Source: Aplidium turbinatum
Lineage: Eukaryota; Chordata; Ascidiacea; Aplousobranchia; Polyclinidae
DNA: 64,000 nt
Assembly (NCBI GenBank): GCA_918807975.1
Contig: OU964918.1
Span: 58,140,477-58,204,476, forward strand
Reading direction: 5' to 3'
The notes under the pieces were generated by a model, which saw only the letters and a program-made list of their open reading frames with translations, was not told where the DNA came from and made no database searches. Made by a program: the position numbers and the translations under genes. Positions within the stretch are counted from its first letter, which is position 1, and every line of letters begins with the position of its first letter. Shown in pieces: positions 11,601 through 23,209 of the stretch.

Positions 11601-11659
11601 AATTATCCTGTAAACATCTTTGGTGACATATCCACTAAGTCCAAGATCTGTTGAGAACC

Positions 11660-12310
11660 TCCGCTTGCAGTTCGGTTTATTTTATTTTGTTGGAGAAAAA
11701 GAAAGAAAAAACAACAATATACAAAAACAAAATAAACACAAATAATTCGCACAAGGATGGCAGCAAAAGACCAAAAGGTCACCAAAGTCAGCTTCCACCC
11801 AAACATTTAAACAAAAGACCCAAAATCAAGAACATTAACACATATAGCACAATACCAGCACTTTACATAATACATTAGCAGTGGAATAACACAGGGCAAG
11901 ATAATAAAAACTGTGCAGAGACATAAGCAGATGATATGTTTTAGGAGTGATGATTGTAGGCTACAAGTTCTACAAAAAACATTTATGTTTAAATTTAAAA
12001 CTATTATAAGGCTTTCCTTGCATATCTTTTGGTATTTGATTCCATAGTTTCACTCCATTAAAAAATAGCATCTTCTTACCAGAGTTTGACTTTGCAGAAG
12101 TCAAATATAAATCATTTTTTTGGTTCTGACGAGTTTTATGATGGTGAATTTCGTTTACAAAAATAAAGCAGCCAGCAAAGGCCTGGGACAGCATTTTGTA
12201 CTTGTATTTGTACATAAATTTTGCAGTCTCTAATTTAACAATATCGTCAATTCTGAGCACATTAAATTGGTGATAAATAACAGTTGTATTAATTTGTTGA
12301 CCTCGGCAAA
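11660..12310 (-). mobile_element. LINE 3' end (CR1/L2-type reverse transcriptase tail)
   Basis: The minus-strand frame ending at 11970 encodes the C-terminal tail typical of CR1/L2-type LINE polymerases: ETAKFMYKYKYKMLSQAF, then TRQNQKNDLYL, GKKMLFFNGVKLWNQIPKD and SFKFKHKCFL. The 3' UTR runs to an A-rich AAATAAA end near 11665. The 5' side ends at about 12310, close to the foldback element at 12378, so this is a 5'-truncated dead copy. Confidence 0.65.
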
Positions 12311-12501
12311 AATAAGCAGGATCTGATGAAGCTCATCTTACAAAACGCCTTAAATTAAAAACCAGCATTAATGAAGATTTAGGAAAAAAATTGAATGCAG
12401 TAATATTGACGACCTTTTAAAGTACATGTAGTTCAAACAGAAATAGAAAATGTAGGATGGAAATTCAATGTTCATGACAAAGTCCAAATTGAAATTCTTT
12501 T

Positions 12502-12545
12502 GTTGCAGATCGCGATTTCGGGTATTAAACCCTCTTCAGTACAAC
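12502..12545 (-). ncRNA. Hammerhead ribozyme, apparently complete
   Basis: Read on the minus strand: stem I 5' strand GUUGUA, core CUGAAGA, stem II GGGU-UUAAU-ACCC, GAAA, a tiny stem III AUC-GC-GAU, cleavage-site C, stem I 3' strand UGCAAC. Stem I forms six pairs (one U-G). Every conserved core base is present, and the cleavage triplet AUC fits the NUH rule. Topology is type I with a very short stem III, the form reported in metazoan retroelements. Activity is inferred, not shown. Confidence 0.75.
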
Positions 12546-12669
12546 TTCTTAGCTCATTGTATGAGTAAAATTTTCAGCAGTTCACTTTAGAAAAACGACT
12601 AAAAATGTTATGTGGTTGCTAAGGAACAAATTAGTCTGCGAAATTTTTACTGATACTATGAGCTAAGAA

Positions 12670-12713
12670 GTTGTACTGAAGAAGGTTTAATACTCGAAAT
12701 CGCGATCTGCAAC
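12670..12713 (+). ncRNA. Hammerhead ribozyme, weakened stem II
   Basis: Mirror copy of 12502-12545 on the opposite strand. Stem I (GUUGUA/UGCAAC), CUGAAGA, GAAA and stem III (AUC-GC-GAU) followed by C are unchanged. Stem II is reduced by substitutions to about three weak pairs. Confidence 0.65.
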
Positions 12714-13091
12714 AAAAGAATTTCAATTTGGACTTTGTCATAAACATTGAATTTCCATCCTACATTTTCTATTTCTGTTTGAACTACATGTACTTTAAAA
12801 GGTCGTCATTATTACTGCATTCAATTTTTTTCACTAAATTAGATGCTTTTGTATCTGCTTTACGCAGATCCTCTATTGACTTTACGTTAATCAGGGTTTA
12901 AAGTGTCGAAATTCTCTTTTTTTTTCATTTAATGAAGATTAGTCAGGTTTAAAACCTTGTATAAGTTGTTAATAAAGTTTTCGCCACCGTAAAGGCGGCT
13001 TTGTTTAATATCTTATTCAATAGAATACCAATTAATTCTCATTTTTAATCTTCAAATGCTTGAATACGTTGTTCGAGTTGTCAGTTATATC

Positions 13092-15182
13092 CAGGGCTGG
13101 ATTTCAGCCGGAACGGTCCGGAGCGCCGCTCCGGAAGCTCGATCAAATGGTTGACTTGTCCGGAACGGCGTTCCAGAAGCTCAAATATTTTATACTCTTA
13201 TTTTGCTTTGTCCTGTTCAATAAAAATTTATCTATAATTCTTGATGAGTCGACCACAATAAATCGCGTATCCACTCTGATAATAGCCTACAATAGGCTAT
13301 ATCTTCGTACCAGTCTTGACGAAAGCGAACCTGCATGTGAATGTATTTGTAGATCTTTTTGAGCTCGCTAGTCTTACGGCGAATGGCATCTTTGATTCCC
13401 TGAAGAGCTGCCTAACATCATATGGCATGTTTACAACATTTTTATCTTCTTGTTTGATTGGTGTTGTACAGTATGAAATGGCGCGGCTGTGATGTTAGGT
13501 CGCAAAAATGGTGTGGCAAAATTGCTTCTTGATGAATTTCCAGACATTGTGGTGTGGTATTGTATACAAACATAGATTAGAACTATCGGTTCGTGATGTT
13601 GTAAAATCAGTCAGTAATGTCAATCGATTTCGATCTTTTATGGACAAGCGCTATAGCCTTTACCACGCTTCTCCTAACAATAGCAGGGAATTTGGTAAAT
13701 GTGCAGCGGCTGTTGAAGTGCAATTGTTGAAAATCGGAAGAGTCCTGGACACACGTTGGGTAGCCTCAAATTTCCGCCCAGTTAATGCCGTCTGTAATGA
13801 CTTCCCAGCACTTGTCAAACATTTCAAAAAAGGAGCCAGTAGCGACATAAGAGATTCTCTGGAACGTGCGAAATATCAAGGACTCCTGTCGAAGATAACA
13901 TCCACGGATTTCTTGTTGGACTTGGCTTTGATGTAGGCCTACGATTCTTGCAAGAGTTATCCGAAGTAGCTTAATCCTCGAACTGCAAAACAGAGCATGT
14001 ACTATTTGGGATGCAGATAACAAAATTAATAATCTTGCAAAATTATTTGAAACACGTAGGAACGAACCCGGATGACATTATCGCATTCCCAAGGATGCTG
14101 AATAACACTTAGAGTTCAAAGGTGTGGAATTGAATTTAAACAATTTCAGAAATAGCCCGCTAATCAATCCCCGCATCTTCTATCATCACTTAGAAAATTC
14201 CACCCAAGATCACTTGTTGAATTCAACAGGCTTGTCATTTATTAACAACTGCAAAATACTTGATTCAACTCAGGGATGATTCAACTAGACCAGTCCTCTG
14301 GCACAGTAAGTAATGTAACACGTAACTACACACGGAGAAAACGAAATCATTGAAGTGGCAAAGAGATTACGCTTAGATTTGTCGCATCCAGGCTATTACA
14401 TCCGGTGGTTGAAAATTTAGATTAAGTGGACGGCAAGGCAAGGAAGCCAATCGTCGTGTCCACCTTCAGGCATGCCTTTAAATGTGCTGCCAAATACACA
14501 GCCGTATGCTCATGAGCCGTGTCGAACCGGCGCCCTTTCGATTTCCGTTTCAGGGCCCTCACCACTCAGCTATGCAGCCGACGCTTAAATGAACGCGAAG
14601 CTGTGAGAGGACTTCGTGAATATATAACTACAAAAAGAAGATCCCAGAGTTTTCAAAATTTGATAACGTCACTAAAATCCCTTCCAATTTTATCGAGCGA
14701 GTGTGAACGCGGATTTTCACAAATGAACCTCATACTGACATCTGACCGTGCTTCTCTGCACACTATGCAACTGTTTCAAGTTTATTCTTTGTACGAATGG
14801 TCGGTCCTCCACTGAGAATGTTTTAACCAGCGAAGTATGTTGGATCCTGGTTACGCCAGGGACGTAAACCGGCAATTGAGACCCGAAATCGCCAGAAGTT
14901 TTATAGTTTTGAATACGATAAATGTCTTGAAAAATTGCGGGCTATAACTTGTATTTTTTTTGTGTTATTGTTTCACTAAAATACGAATATTTGCATTGAA
15001 CAACGCTATACCATCTATAAACCATAATACTTACTTTAGCAACGTTTTAGGTACCGTACATCAAGTGTGTTGTTTCAAAGTCTTATAAGGGCATATTTCT
15101 GAATCTTTTCTACGACACCTAGCGCATTTGGAAAGTAAAAAACTAGCGTTCCTGAAGCTAATCTTCTGGAAATCCACCACTG
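13092..15182 (+). mobile_element. hAT transposon with decayed transposase (KIAA1586-like)
   Basis: 2.1 kb element bounded by CAGGGCTGGATTTC and the inverse of CAGTGGTGGATTTC, with a perfect 8-bp target duplication GTTATATC (13084-13091 and 15183-15190). The plus strand encodes broken hAT transposase pieces: ILDESTTINRVSTLIIAY, GRVLDTRWVASNFRPV followed by NDFPALVKHFK, and the C-terminal dimerisation block SLKSLPILSSECERGFSQMN. Several frame breaks, and a SINE (14379-14580) sits between the core and the dimerisation domain. Confidence 0.85.
14379..14580 (-). repeat. tRNA-derived SINE, family I, copy 2 (nested in hAT)
   Basis: On the minus strand the head reads GCATAGCTGAGTGGTGAGGG (A-box) and GCGCCGGTTCGACAC (B-box), like a Ser/Leu tRNA. 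The body carries GATTGGCTTCCTTGCC and the 3' end GTAATAGCCTGG. Flanked by a 10-bp target duplication, ACGCTTAGAT (14369-14378) and ACGCTTAAAT (14581-14590). It is the best-preserved family I copy here. Confidence 0.85.
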
Positions 15183-15199
15183 GTTATATCAGTTGTCAT

Positions 15200-15560
15200 A
15201 CATTTGGTTACAGACACATTTATTTAAAGGTCGAATTTAGTAGCTTTTTTTGATAGAGTATCGAAAATTCCTGTATTTTCTGTTTAGAGTTGTTGATGAT
15301 AGCCATGTCGTCTATATAGCTTTGGTTGGATATCACGTGACAGCCAATCGTGAATCCAATTGTGCATTCATTTTGTGCTTTCATCTCCTTGTTTAACACC
15401 TTTTAGAATACCGATCGATATGGTTGTTCCGATGTTTGCTTTAATATGTGCTCTTGAGTTGTTGCTATAGGTTGCTTTAAAAAGGTTGATGTATTTTGTG
15501 TTGATAAAAGTTTTATCCAAAAGTTGCTGGAGGTAAGTTTATATCTAAGGAAAACGAAAA
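15200..15560 (-). mobile_element. LINE reverse-transcriptase fragment
   Basis: Minus-strand frames encode reverse-transcriptase blocks: INTKYINLFKATYSNNSRAH, then ISIGILKGVKQGDES (the GVKQGD-LS block) and NQSYIDDMAIINNSKQK (the Y-DD active-site block). At least one frameshift separates them. The family was not resolved. 15565-16060 beyond it holds nothing recognised except a phrase shared with 8860-8900. Confidence 0.6.
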
Positions 15561-16064
15561 AGAACACGTTTAAAACTATTGGAACGTTATCGGAGACAAA
15601 ACTGTTTCTTCAGACAGTAGCTTTCTCTTACAGACAAAACGATCAGGCAGCGAAAACCTCGCCGACTCGCACTGTCGCATAATCTTTAACGCTGCCGCAG
15701 CGGAAATGTTACTCGAAGTTGGTGTGGAATTATTATATTGATGATCGAAACTTTTGTCAGAACTAAGGTGTTTTTTCAGGCGGGAGTGGAGTGAATGGAT
15801 CGTATCATCTACGAAAGTTTATTTGCAGCTCTTGCATGTGATTTTGTTGTTTCGTAGTGGACTGTCTGGGCAGTGACCAGCTCTATGAATCTAGCTGCAA
15901 TTGTTTAGCTCATCATGAAGAAGAGCAAGATATTCAAAGAAAATCTAACAAAAAATGCAACGATAGATGAAAGCATTTCCAAATGTACATGACAAATACA
16001 TCGGCGTCATTGCATTTTGTGTGATTTGTTTTCCAAGCCTTTTTTTGTTGATGACATTTTCATT

Positions 16065-16345
16065 CAAGTCAGCAGCTGGTAATCCATAAAGCGTTGGAAG
16101 GAGATGATTGCTGAAACGTTTCTCATTTGGTTTGGTTTTGAATCTTTATCCTCGGACAGACAAAACCTTGATAGGTTATTCCTGGTAGTTTTGCATATAA
16201 GAGACTTTTGACGCAGGGCCGGTCACCGAGATTTTGCCGGGGAATTTTTCTATCCACTAGGTGCTGTTGAATGGAGAACAGTCCTTAGAATACGTTGTTT
16301 AAGCGCACACCTCGAAAGTCGAACTAGCGCCGCTTGATCTTGAAG
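16065..16345 (-). repeat. tRNA-derived SINE, family II, copy 2
   Basis: Reverse-strand copy of the family seen at 495 and 30115. It shares GATCAAGCGGCGCTAGTTCG in the head, GACCGGCCCTGCGTCAAAAG in the body and AATAACCTATCAAGG towards the tail. Confidence 0.75.
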
Positions 16346-16349
16346 CTTC

Positions 16350-17330
16350 GTTCACGAAGTGATATGCATGAAGTCATGTCATGCGAAGTAAAGTCATTCA
16401 CAAGTAATTTATGAAATTTCACGCTTGGTTGGTTAAAAACTGCAATCAGGAAAGCAGCTTACAGTTAGCTCGGTCGTGAAGCGATGAAATAAATTCGTAA
16501 CCAGCGAGTCAGATTTCACAGGAAAGTTGATTGAACTCAATCACTTTCATAAAGATTAGTAGCCAATGCAAGCTATTCAGTATGCGCCATTGTTGCAAAA
16601 AGAAAGCAAAGTACAAAGCAAACCGATATGACTTCGGTCGTGGTTGTGAGTGATGAAAACAAATGATGTTGTTTCAATAGATATATTTTGAAAAAAAAAC
16701 AGGTTTACTCTTGATTAGACCTACTTAAGAGAGAGATTTAATTCACTTATTTAAAACTGTGTAAACTTAATTGATGCTTTTCACTAAGTAGGCTACAGAA
16801 TTACATATCAACCTTGAGACCTTGCTAATGTTTATTGATTTGTTCTCTCATATTTCAGTCAGATAAATATATTTTTTGTGTCGATGTGCATATGATATAA
16901 TATGAGCTTAGTAAATTTTCACTTATAAGTAACCTAATTAAACTTTTGTTCCATAGTTTATGGTTAACGTAATGCTAATCAGTCGTTTATTGGTTATGTA
17001 AGTAAAAGAACGATTTTGCAAAACTCGAAGCTTTCCATAAATATTTGATCTTATTCAACATGCAATGTCCCTAAACCAGAATATGCCGACAGTTTCGGCA
17101 AAATTTTAGAAATGCGGATGGAAGCTCGGCGAAATCAAAATAGTGACGACAGCCTTCCATAACCGGAAAGCGAAACTGGCAGAAAAACTTCCAAACCCTA
17201 GATACCTTCTGCTGGGGATAGTCCTGGACATATTGCTCACCTATAATAGTCAATATTTGGAGTCACAACGTAAGAGATCTCAGCACGCACAGCTTTTCTA
17301 AGGCAATTGGTTGATTATGGCTCGGGTGAC
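16350..17330. other. No feature recognised
   Basis: No coding or bounded repeat structure seen. Confidence 0.4.
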
Positions 17331-18200
17331 GGAGTTGACACCTTGATTGATTGCTCTTCAAACATTTTGAAGTCGCAGTCTCTGTCTAGTCACAGTATCA
17401 ACTGCGATCACGTTGACACTGCTCTTAAAGAGACCTTGCGTATTGTGACTGAATGCCTTTGACTTACACCATCGGCCAGCCTTCCTTTCATTCCAGGCAT
17501 CCAACCTACTGAGCTTCATTTTGAAGAAGCCACACTACCACACAGCCACTTTATCTGGCTCATATCTGGTAAAGATCTAGTCAGATCCGTACCAGATCTG
17601 GTAAAGATCTGGACCAGACAGAGTGATTGTCTTGCCTGTTTCTTTTTTGTCGCGCCATAAATCCTAACCACTCGCTCCAGTCAAGGCTGTATGAGTCTGT
17701 AAGCGAGCAAACTCAGGCAATTGAAATCAAGACATCCATCTGCACAGCCTACTCAACTCTTGATGAAAATTGCTGAAGATAATCTTGTAGCAACCTTTGG
17801 TAATTTTTGCATTGTTCCAGGCTGAGGCTGAGACTGAGAATCCATCAGTGAGACTATGTGGGGATTGTGGGCTGACTAACAATGTAGCCTGGAGTGGAAG
17901 AAGAACTCTATTAGGCTCCAAAGCTTCATCTTGCACTGGGCCCAGCTGAACAGGATGCAGTTGCTGAAAAAGGCCTGGGTGCAGCCCAATTGCCTTCGTA
18001 CTGGCGTCGGACTATTTAGCTCCAACACGCACAAATGACAAATGAAACCATCCGCGTTGTGTGAGGGCGACAAAGATGATCATGCCACAGATCACACGAT
18101 CAGCAACTGCTTCAGTTATTGTGTGTCAAATGGTGTGCAATTCAATGGCTTCACACTTGCCCAAATATCTAGCCTGAGTGACTACTAACTGTTCAGGTGG
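17330..18200 (+). mobile_element. LINE 3' remnant, same family as 18945 and 42538
   Basis: Plus-strand frames contain VDTALKETLRIVTECL followed by PFIPGIQPTELHFEEATL, and later LRTGVGLFSSNTH. These correspond to VTGCLRPTP-LAGIQPA and TRVGLFSS in the other two copies. Multiple stops and frameshifts. Confidence 0.6.
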
Positions 18201-18543
18201 TGGTGAAAAAACAAAGTCCCACGACCCTTGACGAAAGAAAACAAAAGTTTAAAAAAAGATTACAGTTACTCGCATATGTAATTCTAAGCACGGATATCGT
18301 TGCTTTTTGAAACAATTTTAATAAAACACTTTTGTCAGATTAAGAAATCAGTTTGTGTTGTTTATTGTTGTGAAACCATGAAGAAATCCTTGCTCTAGTT
18401 TGCTCGCTTGGTTTTGTAGAAACTTTTAAGTACTCGCTCAGATCTGATCAAGTTTGCAAAATAAAGTTTGAAATAGCCTAGTTGAAGTAGTTGAAGTGCT
18501 GCTACAGATAGATTACTATACACTCACAAATTTCCATTGAGTG

Positions 18544-18592
18544 AAGAGCTGTTCTTGAACAACATTGTTTATGCTTTTCAAGAACAGCTCTT
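18544..18592. repeat. Perfect 15-bp hairpin
   Basis: AAGAGCTGTTCTTGA (18544-18558) and its exact reverse complement (18578-18592) around a 19-base loop. TTTGCTG and TGTTCTTGAA recur just downstream. Function unknown. Confidence 0.7.
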
Positions 18593-18944
18593 TGCTGCTT
18601 TTGAAACTTTACTGTTCAGCTTTTTGCTGTTCTTGAAAAAGTATTGTTCATTTGTAATTTTATAACGTAGACTTCTGATCTTAGAACATTTTATCGTTGA
18701 CTATCAGCAGGCCCGTAGCCAGGGGGGGTTCTCAGGTTTCCAAACGTTTCAGAAGCATATAATTTTGCACATGATCTTTTGCAATTTAAAATCAATTTCA
18801 ATACGGTCGTACCCGCTTATTAAGCTCACATCGGGACCGGACAATTTTGGGCTTATTGAGCGGGGGAATTGTCCACCACTCCTATACTTTCTGTAATTCA
18901 GGAGTGGACCGAATAGGCCTTAATAAGCGAGTGGACCTACTAAC

Positions 18945-19900
18945 TGAGGTCGTCGTCGTGTAAACCTCTGGGGCTGAGGATCTACCCTTTTACCACCCCA
19001 GATTCACGATGTTCCAGGACAACACTGGAAGGCTACTAGAGAGCAGACGGTCTTTGGTTTCATCATCCAGGACGCGCAGACCTTCCACTCCGTTCTACAG
19101 TCATTGATGATGTGGTCTGCGGTCTGTTCCTCGGCACCACATTCACAGGAGGAGGAAGAGACCATTCACCATTGGTGCATGGTTGAGCGGAAAAGCCCGA
19201 CGCCCGCACGAAGACTGTAGAGGCCCACCCATGCCTGTCTTCGTAATGTCAGGCCAATGGAGCATGTGTCGGTGTAGGAAATGAACGAATGGAGTCTGGT
19301 AATAGGCTACTTGACTTCCGTTCAGAATTCTTAGATGGTCTGCCCAAGTAGCCGCAGAGATGTTTTGTTCATCAGCTTCGTTGATCAGAAGTTGAGCGGC
19401 TGGTACAAATGGTTGTCTTATTTTAATCGACGGGGGTGCTCGTTTGGGAGAGCAGAGATCTTATGGTGGAGAAGGTGGTTAGGCTCCAGTGCCCGTCGAC
19501 TGAGAGACGGATTGGGTTCTTCGCGACAAAGCTTAGCGGGTTGGATGCCAGCAAGAATGCGGAGATTGTTCAATGGTGTGGGACGCAGGCATCCGGTCAC
19601 TGTGCGCAGGGCATTGTTTATGGCAGTGTCAATGTTGTGGCAGTGAGCACTGCAGCACCAATACAGGTGCACAGAACTCTGCTGAAGAGTAGACAAGGGC
19701 TAAGGCTGCTATAGGCAAAGTGTCATCCCTTGCCACCCAGCTAGAGCCTGCCAGGTGCTTGAGTAGCCCAGCGCTTGATGTCAGTGTCATGCGCAGTGAC
19801 ACCAAATGGTGGTGGTATGCGAGCGATCTGCCTAGTGTCACCCCAAGCTATTTTGGTTCGGGGCAGAAGGACAGAGGTTTTCCATTGTTCTGAACATGTA
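18945..19900 (-). mobile_element. LINE 3' end with trinucleotide tail
   Basis: Minus-strand frames contain LVYSSAEFCAPV, then ALRTVTGCLRPTPLNNL and ILAGIQPAKLCREE, the conserved C-terminal blocks of a LINE polymerase. The 3' end is a short (ACG)n run at about 18955-18965, as in the 42538 copy. 5'-truncated, with frameshifts. Confidence 0.75.
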
Positions 19901-20339
19901 GCTCACGATCAGCTTCCCGATGTTTTAGGTGGAAAGACGAAACTCAGTAGTTCAGTACGTCAAAGAGTAGCCTACGGTATATGATTGTATTCATTTTTGA
20001 CATACAAGCTATATTTATAGTTAAGTTTAAACCTTTTTGCGACCCACTGTGGATGGTCTCGCGATTCAAATTTGGGTTGCAACCCACTATTTGCGGATCC
20101 CTGGTTTAGAACCTCGCATATCGTAGACAATTTAGGCTAAAAGCGAATAGCAGAAATTGTTATATTGCAAAATGTGCAGTAGCTTACATGATCTTAAAAG
20201 GCATCCGCCTCCTCTGCCCCCCGCTTCCGGCGCCTCTATAGATGTGTTATGTTAATGTGAAAATTGTTTGTAGCCTGATTGTTTGTTTCGTTTTTTTAAT
20301 GTTGACAATATGAAGTTTGTTTTGTTTGTTGGTCTATAT

Positions 20340-21110
20340 CAGGGGTGACGAACCTTTTTGCGGTCGCGGGCCACTTTGTCAATTATACACGAGTTATCGG
20401 GCCACACAACTTTTTAATCGTAGCCTAACCTATTATGAAATCTTTTAAAAGCGACTCAAGATATTATTTATAAAAAGTAACAAACGGCAGATGAAAGTAA
20501 TAAAACCCACACAGTTGAAATTCTCTTACGCAGAATTGAAACAAAGGCCTACAACAGTAAAAAATAAAAACAAATCGACTTGAGCAAAAAGGATAGAGCA
20601 ACAGTACTTGCACTGATAATGAAGATAGTTTAATTTTAGAAGCGTTCTTTTCATATGGGTATGATTTCTTCTTTTTTGGCTCTATCCTTTTTGCTCAAGT
20701 TGACTAAATGTTTCGACCATTATGCTCCGAAACAAGAAATCAGTTAATGAAATTTCTTTCTCAAACAACAAACAAAAGCCCATGCAAATCCTACAGCTGA
20801 AGCTATTTAATGCAGCATTGAAGCATAAAATATTAAAAAATAACATTGAAGCATTGACTTTTTTTGCTTATTGGGATTTTTGGAAAGTTTTTGCTTGACT
20901 AAGCGTTCAATATTAGGTCGAACAGACGAGGTGGCAACTGTCAACTACATACTAAGATTTTCCTCTGTCAGCCTCGACTTCAACTGTAACGACTTTTTGT
21001 AAAGTGCATTTTAGAAAAGAACTGTTCGATGCATGCAATACATGAGCGATTGTCAAATTGTTTTGCGGCCACACAAAATTCTTTGACGGGCCGCAGGTTT
21101 GTCACCTCTG
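20340..21110. mobile_element. Non-autonomous hAT (771 bp)
   Basis: The ends read CAGGGGTGACGAACC and, on the other strand, CAGAGGTGACAAACC. The 8-bp target duplication GTCTATAT is perfect (20332-20339 and 21111-21118). An internal hairpin has arms CTTGAGCAAAAAGGATAGAG near 20579 and its complement near 20680-20700. Nested inside 18708-21223. Confidence 0.85.
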
Positions 21111-21278
21111 GTCTATATATTTTGATTGCTTGCTTGGAGACACACAAAAAAGAAAGTGTTATCAAAAGGTCCATATTTTTGGATTTGGGAACCCCCCCTT
21201 GAAAATGTCTGGCTACGGGCCTGCTATCAGCATCCAATATCTAATATGCATCCAAATCAGCATCCAATATCTAATATG

Positions 21279-21437
21279 TCGGCTACATAGCCGAGTGGTG
21301 AGAGCCCTGTGTCTGTGGCAGGACTTTTAATCATGCTTAAAGGTGGGCATAAAGATTGGCTTCCTTGCCTTCCCATCCGCTTAATCTAAATCTTCAACCA
21401 ACCGGGTATAAGCCTGGATAGCCTACCACAAGAAATG
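21279..21437 (+). repeat. tRNA-derived SINE, family I, copy 3 (internally deleted)
   Basis: Head CATAGCCGAGTGGTGAGAGC, tail with GATTGGCTTCCTTGCC and GTATAAGCCTGG. Flanked by an 11-bp target duplication TATCTAATATG (21268-21278 and 21438-21448). The part holding the B-box is missing relative to 14379-14580. Confidence 0.8.
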
Positions 21438-21655
21438 TATCTAATATGAAAGATTCGTATTTTGACACGTTATGAATGCAAGTTTGTTTCTATTGGTATT
21501 TCTGTTGTTAATTTAAGGTATATTAAAGGTTTCTCATCGACTTGGCTGAGGGTGGCTGCTTGACTCGAAGACCGCCATGGTCACTTTGAAATTCCCCGTT
21601 GTGGTTACTTGAAACTTTTATTTACTTGAACGATGCAGTGTAGGCTACATTCAGG

Positions 21656-23038
21656 GGCTCTATCCACTTTTAGAATTCGGGGGGGTGATTTTTGGACAGT
21701 GGGCTAAAATCGTCATAGTCATTTCAACTTCTGGGGGGCTGCGCCCCCCAGACCCCCCATTGCAGCATCAGCTTCACTCTGATGGGAGCACAGGGGTTCC
21801 AAGTCATTTCACAAAGTATGTTTCGGAAAGGGCATTTTTGGGTAAGCAAACTGGTAGTCACTTAACAAGAAATAATTCTGCCACTGCAAATGAAAACTCG
21901 AACCAATCATAAACTACGTTTTCCATGATGTGAAAAAGGGCGAAAAGAAGATGATACAAAGCAAATCAAGTGCTGGATTTTCTGTCAGCTGGTTGGCATA
22001 GGGGTTAGGGTTAGAAAGTAGTCATTTCATTGACGTGGGTTCCATTCTCACAACTGCTATTGCTCTTATTTCTTCTGTAATTACCAAATAAAGTTCAAAA
22101 CAAGGATTAACTTTCTGGCTGATTGCAATACGAGAAAGGTCACAATTGGACGGTAGCCTCTTATAACATGTTCTGATTGGTTGGCGGTGTCATTCTAGTA
22201 ATTTGCAGTGGCAGAATTTTTTCTTGTTAAAGTGGCTACCAAGCAGACTAAGTTAAAACCAGAGATGTACGTATACGCCGCAAATTCTACGCCGCATGCT
22301 TGCGGCGTAGACTTTTTGTTTACGCTAACGCTTGCGGCCACATTTTTTTGGATAGTTGTCGCTTGAGGCTACGCCGTAAAGTTTTCGCGTTTTTTTAGCG
22401 CATAGCGTCAACGCATACTTTTTTTCGCTACAACACGCCAATACCTTCCAGCGCTGCAGTTGAAAGAATGTTTTCAATGGGCAAAGACATATTCGAACCA
22501 AAACACAGCAAAATTTCAGATGAACACTTTCAGATGCTTGTGTTTCTTCGTGGAAATTCAAAATAAAACTTGTTTGTTTCGAGTGGTTTATACCGTGTGA
22601 ATGTTTGGCACCTAGCAAACAAAATTAGTTTACGCTGGTGTATGCGCTGACGCCGTCAACTTTTTTTACAAGTTACGTTGACGCATATACGGCGTATGGT
22701 TTTTCGAACGTTTGTGTTTACGCTGACGGCGTCAATATTTTTTGTATGCGCTTACACCACTGGTTAAAACACAGTGTAAACGCCTGGCTCGTAGTTCAGG
22801 GTTGCCAAACCAAAAAATCTTATTAAAATGAAATATATATTCATACTGAAAATTCATATTGAAAAATATTTAAAATCTGCTAATAGCGAAAATACTTTTT
22901 TTCAAAATTTGATCAATAAAATATCATAAAACCTTTTCAAAGCCAAATGAGTGGGGGGGTGATTTTGCATTGATCACCCCCCCACTCCAATTACTGGGGG
23001 GGTGATCACCCCCCTCACCCCCCCTTGGATAGAGCCCA
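21656..23038. mobile_element. Foldback element with GGGCTCTATCCA termini
   Basis: Both ends read GGGCTCTATCCA inwards, followed by G-rich runs (GGGGGGGTGA). Inside, CAAGAAATAATTCTGCCACT (about 21869) pairs with its inverse near 22212-22230, giving a second nested inverted repeat. A hAT (22260-22762) has inserted. Superfamily not recognised; no clear target duplication. Confidence 0.6.
22260..22762 (+). mobile_element. Short hAT with dimerisation-domain remnant
   Basis: The ends read CAGAGATGTACGTATACG and, on the other strand, CAGTGGTGTAAGCGCATAC. The 8-bp target duplication GTTAAAAC is perfect (22252-22259 and 22763-22770). Plus-strand frame about 22438-22565 encodes TPIPSSAAVERMFSMGKDIF followed by ISDEHFQMLVFLRGN, the hAT C-terminal dimerisation block. 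Internally deleted. Confidence 0.85.
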
Positions 23039-23209
23039 TGGCTACATTTATTACTTTACTACACTTAATTTACATTTATTATTTTCTTTTGTTAGTCATG
23101 CTCGTTATCCATGCTGTGTCATTTAGCGCTTACCTATTATGATATTGCACAACAAAATAAACCAATAATCAATAAACTGTTCAAATTCATATCCAGAGAG
23201 TTAAATCAT

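Larger units (their letters stand above)
12378..12844. mobile_element. Foldback element with a hammerhead motif in each arm
   Basis: The arms (about 12378-12560 and 12655-12844) are reverse complements sharing ATTGAATGCAGTAAT at the outer ends and AAGTTGTACTGAAGA at the inner ends. The central loop is about 95 bp. Each arm holds a hammerhead-ribozyme-like motif reading outwards from the loop (12502-12545 minus, 12670-12713 plus). No coding sequence. Hammerheads in repeat ends are known from Penelope-like elements and retrozymes; this element could be a non-autonomous relative. Confidence 0.75.
18708..21223. mobile_element. hAT-like element carrying nested LINE and hAT insertions
   Basis: The ends read CAGGCCCGTAGCCAGGGGGG and, on the opposite strand, CAGGCCCGTAGCCAGAC. 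The duplicated flank CTATCAG is seven bases (18701-18707 and 21224-21230); a shorter reading is possible. The interior holds a palindromic patch at 18799-18950 (CCCGCTTATTAAG-type arms), a LINE 3' end (18945-19900) and a smaller hAT (20340-21110). No transposase of its own was seen. Confidence 0.7.

Noticed and set aside
14480-14585. tRNA gene candidate from A- and B-box-like sequence
   Set aside because: It is the head of a SINE with a tail and target duplications, and it does not fold as a full tRNA.
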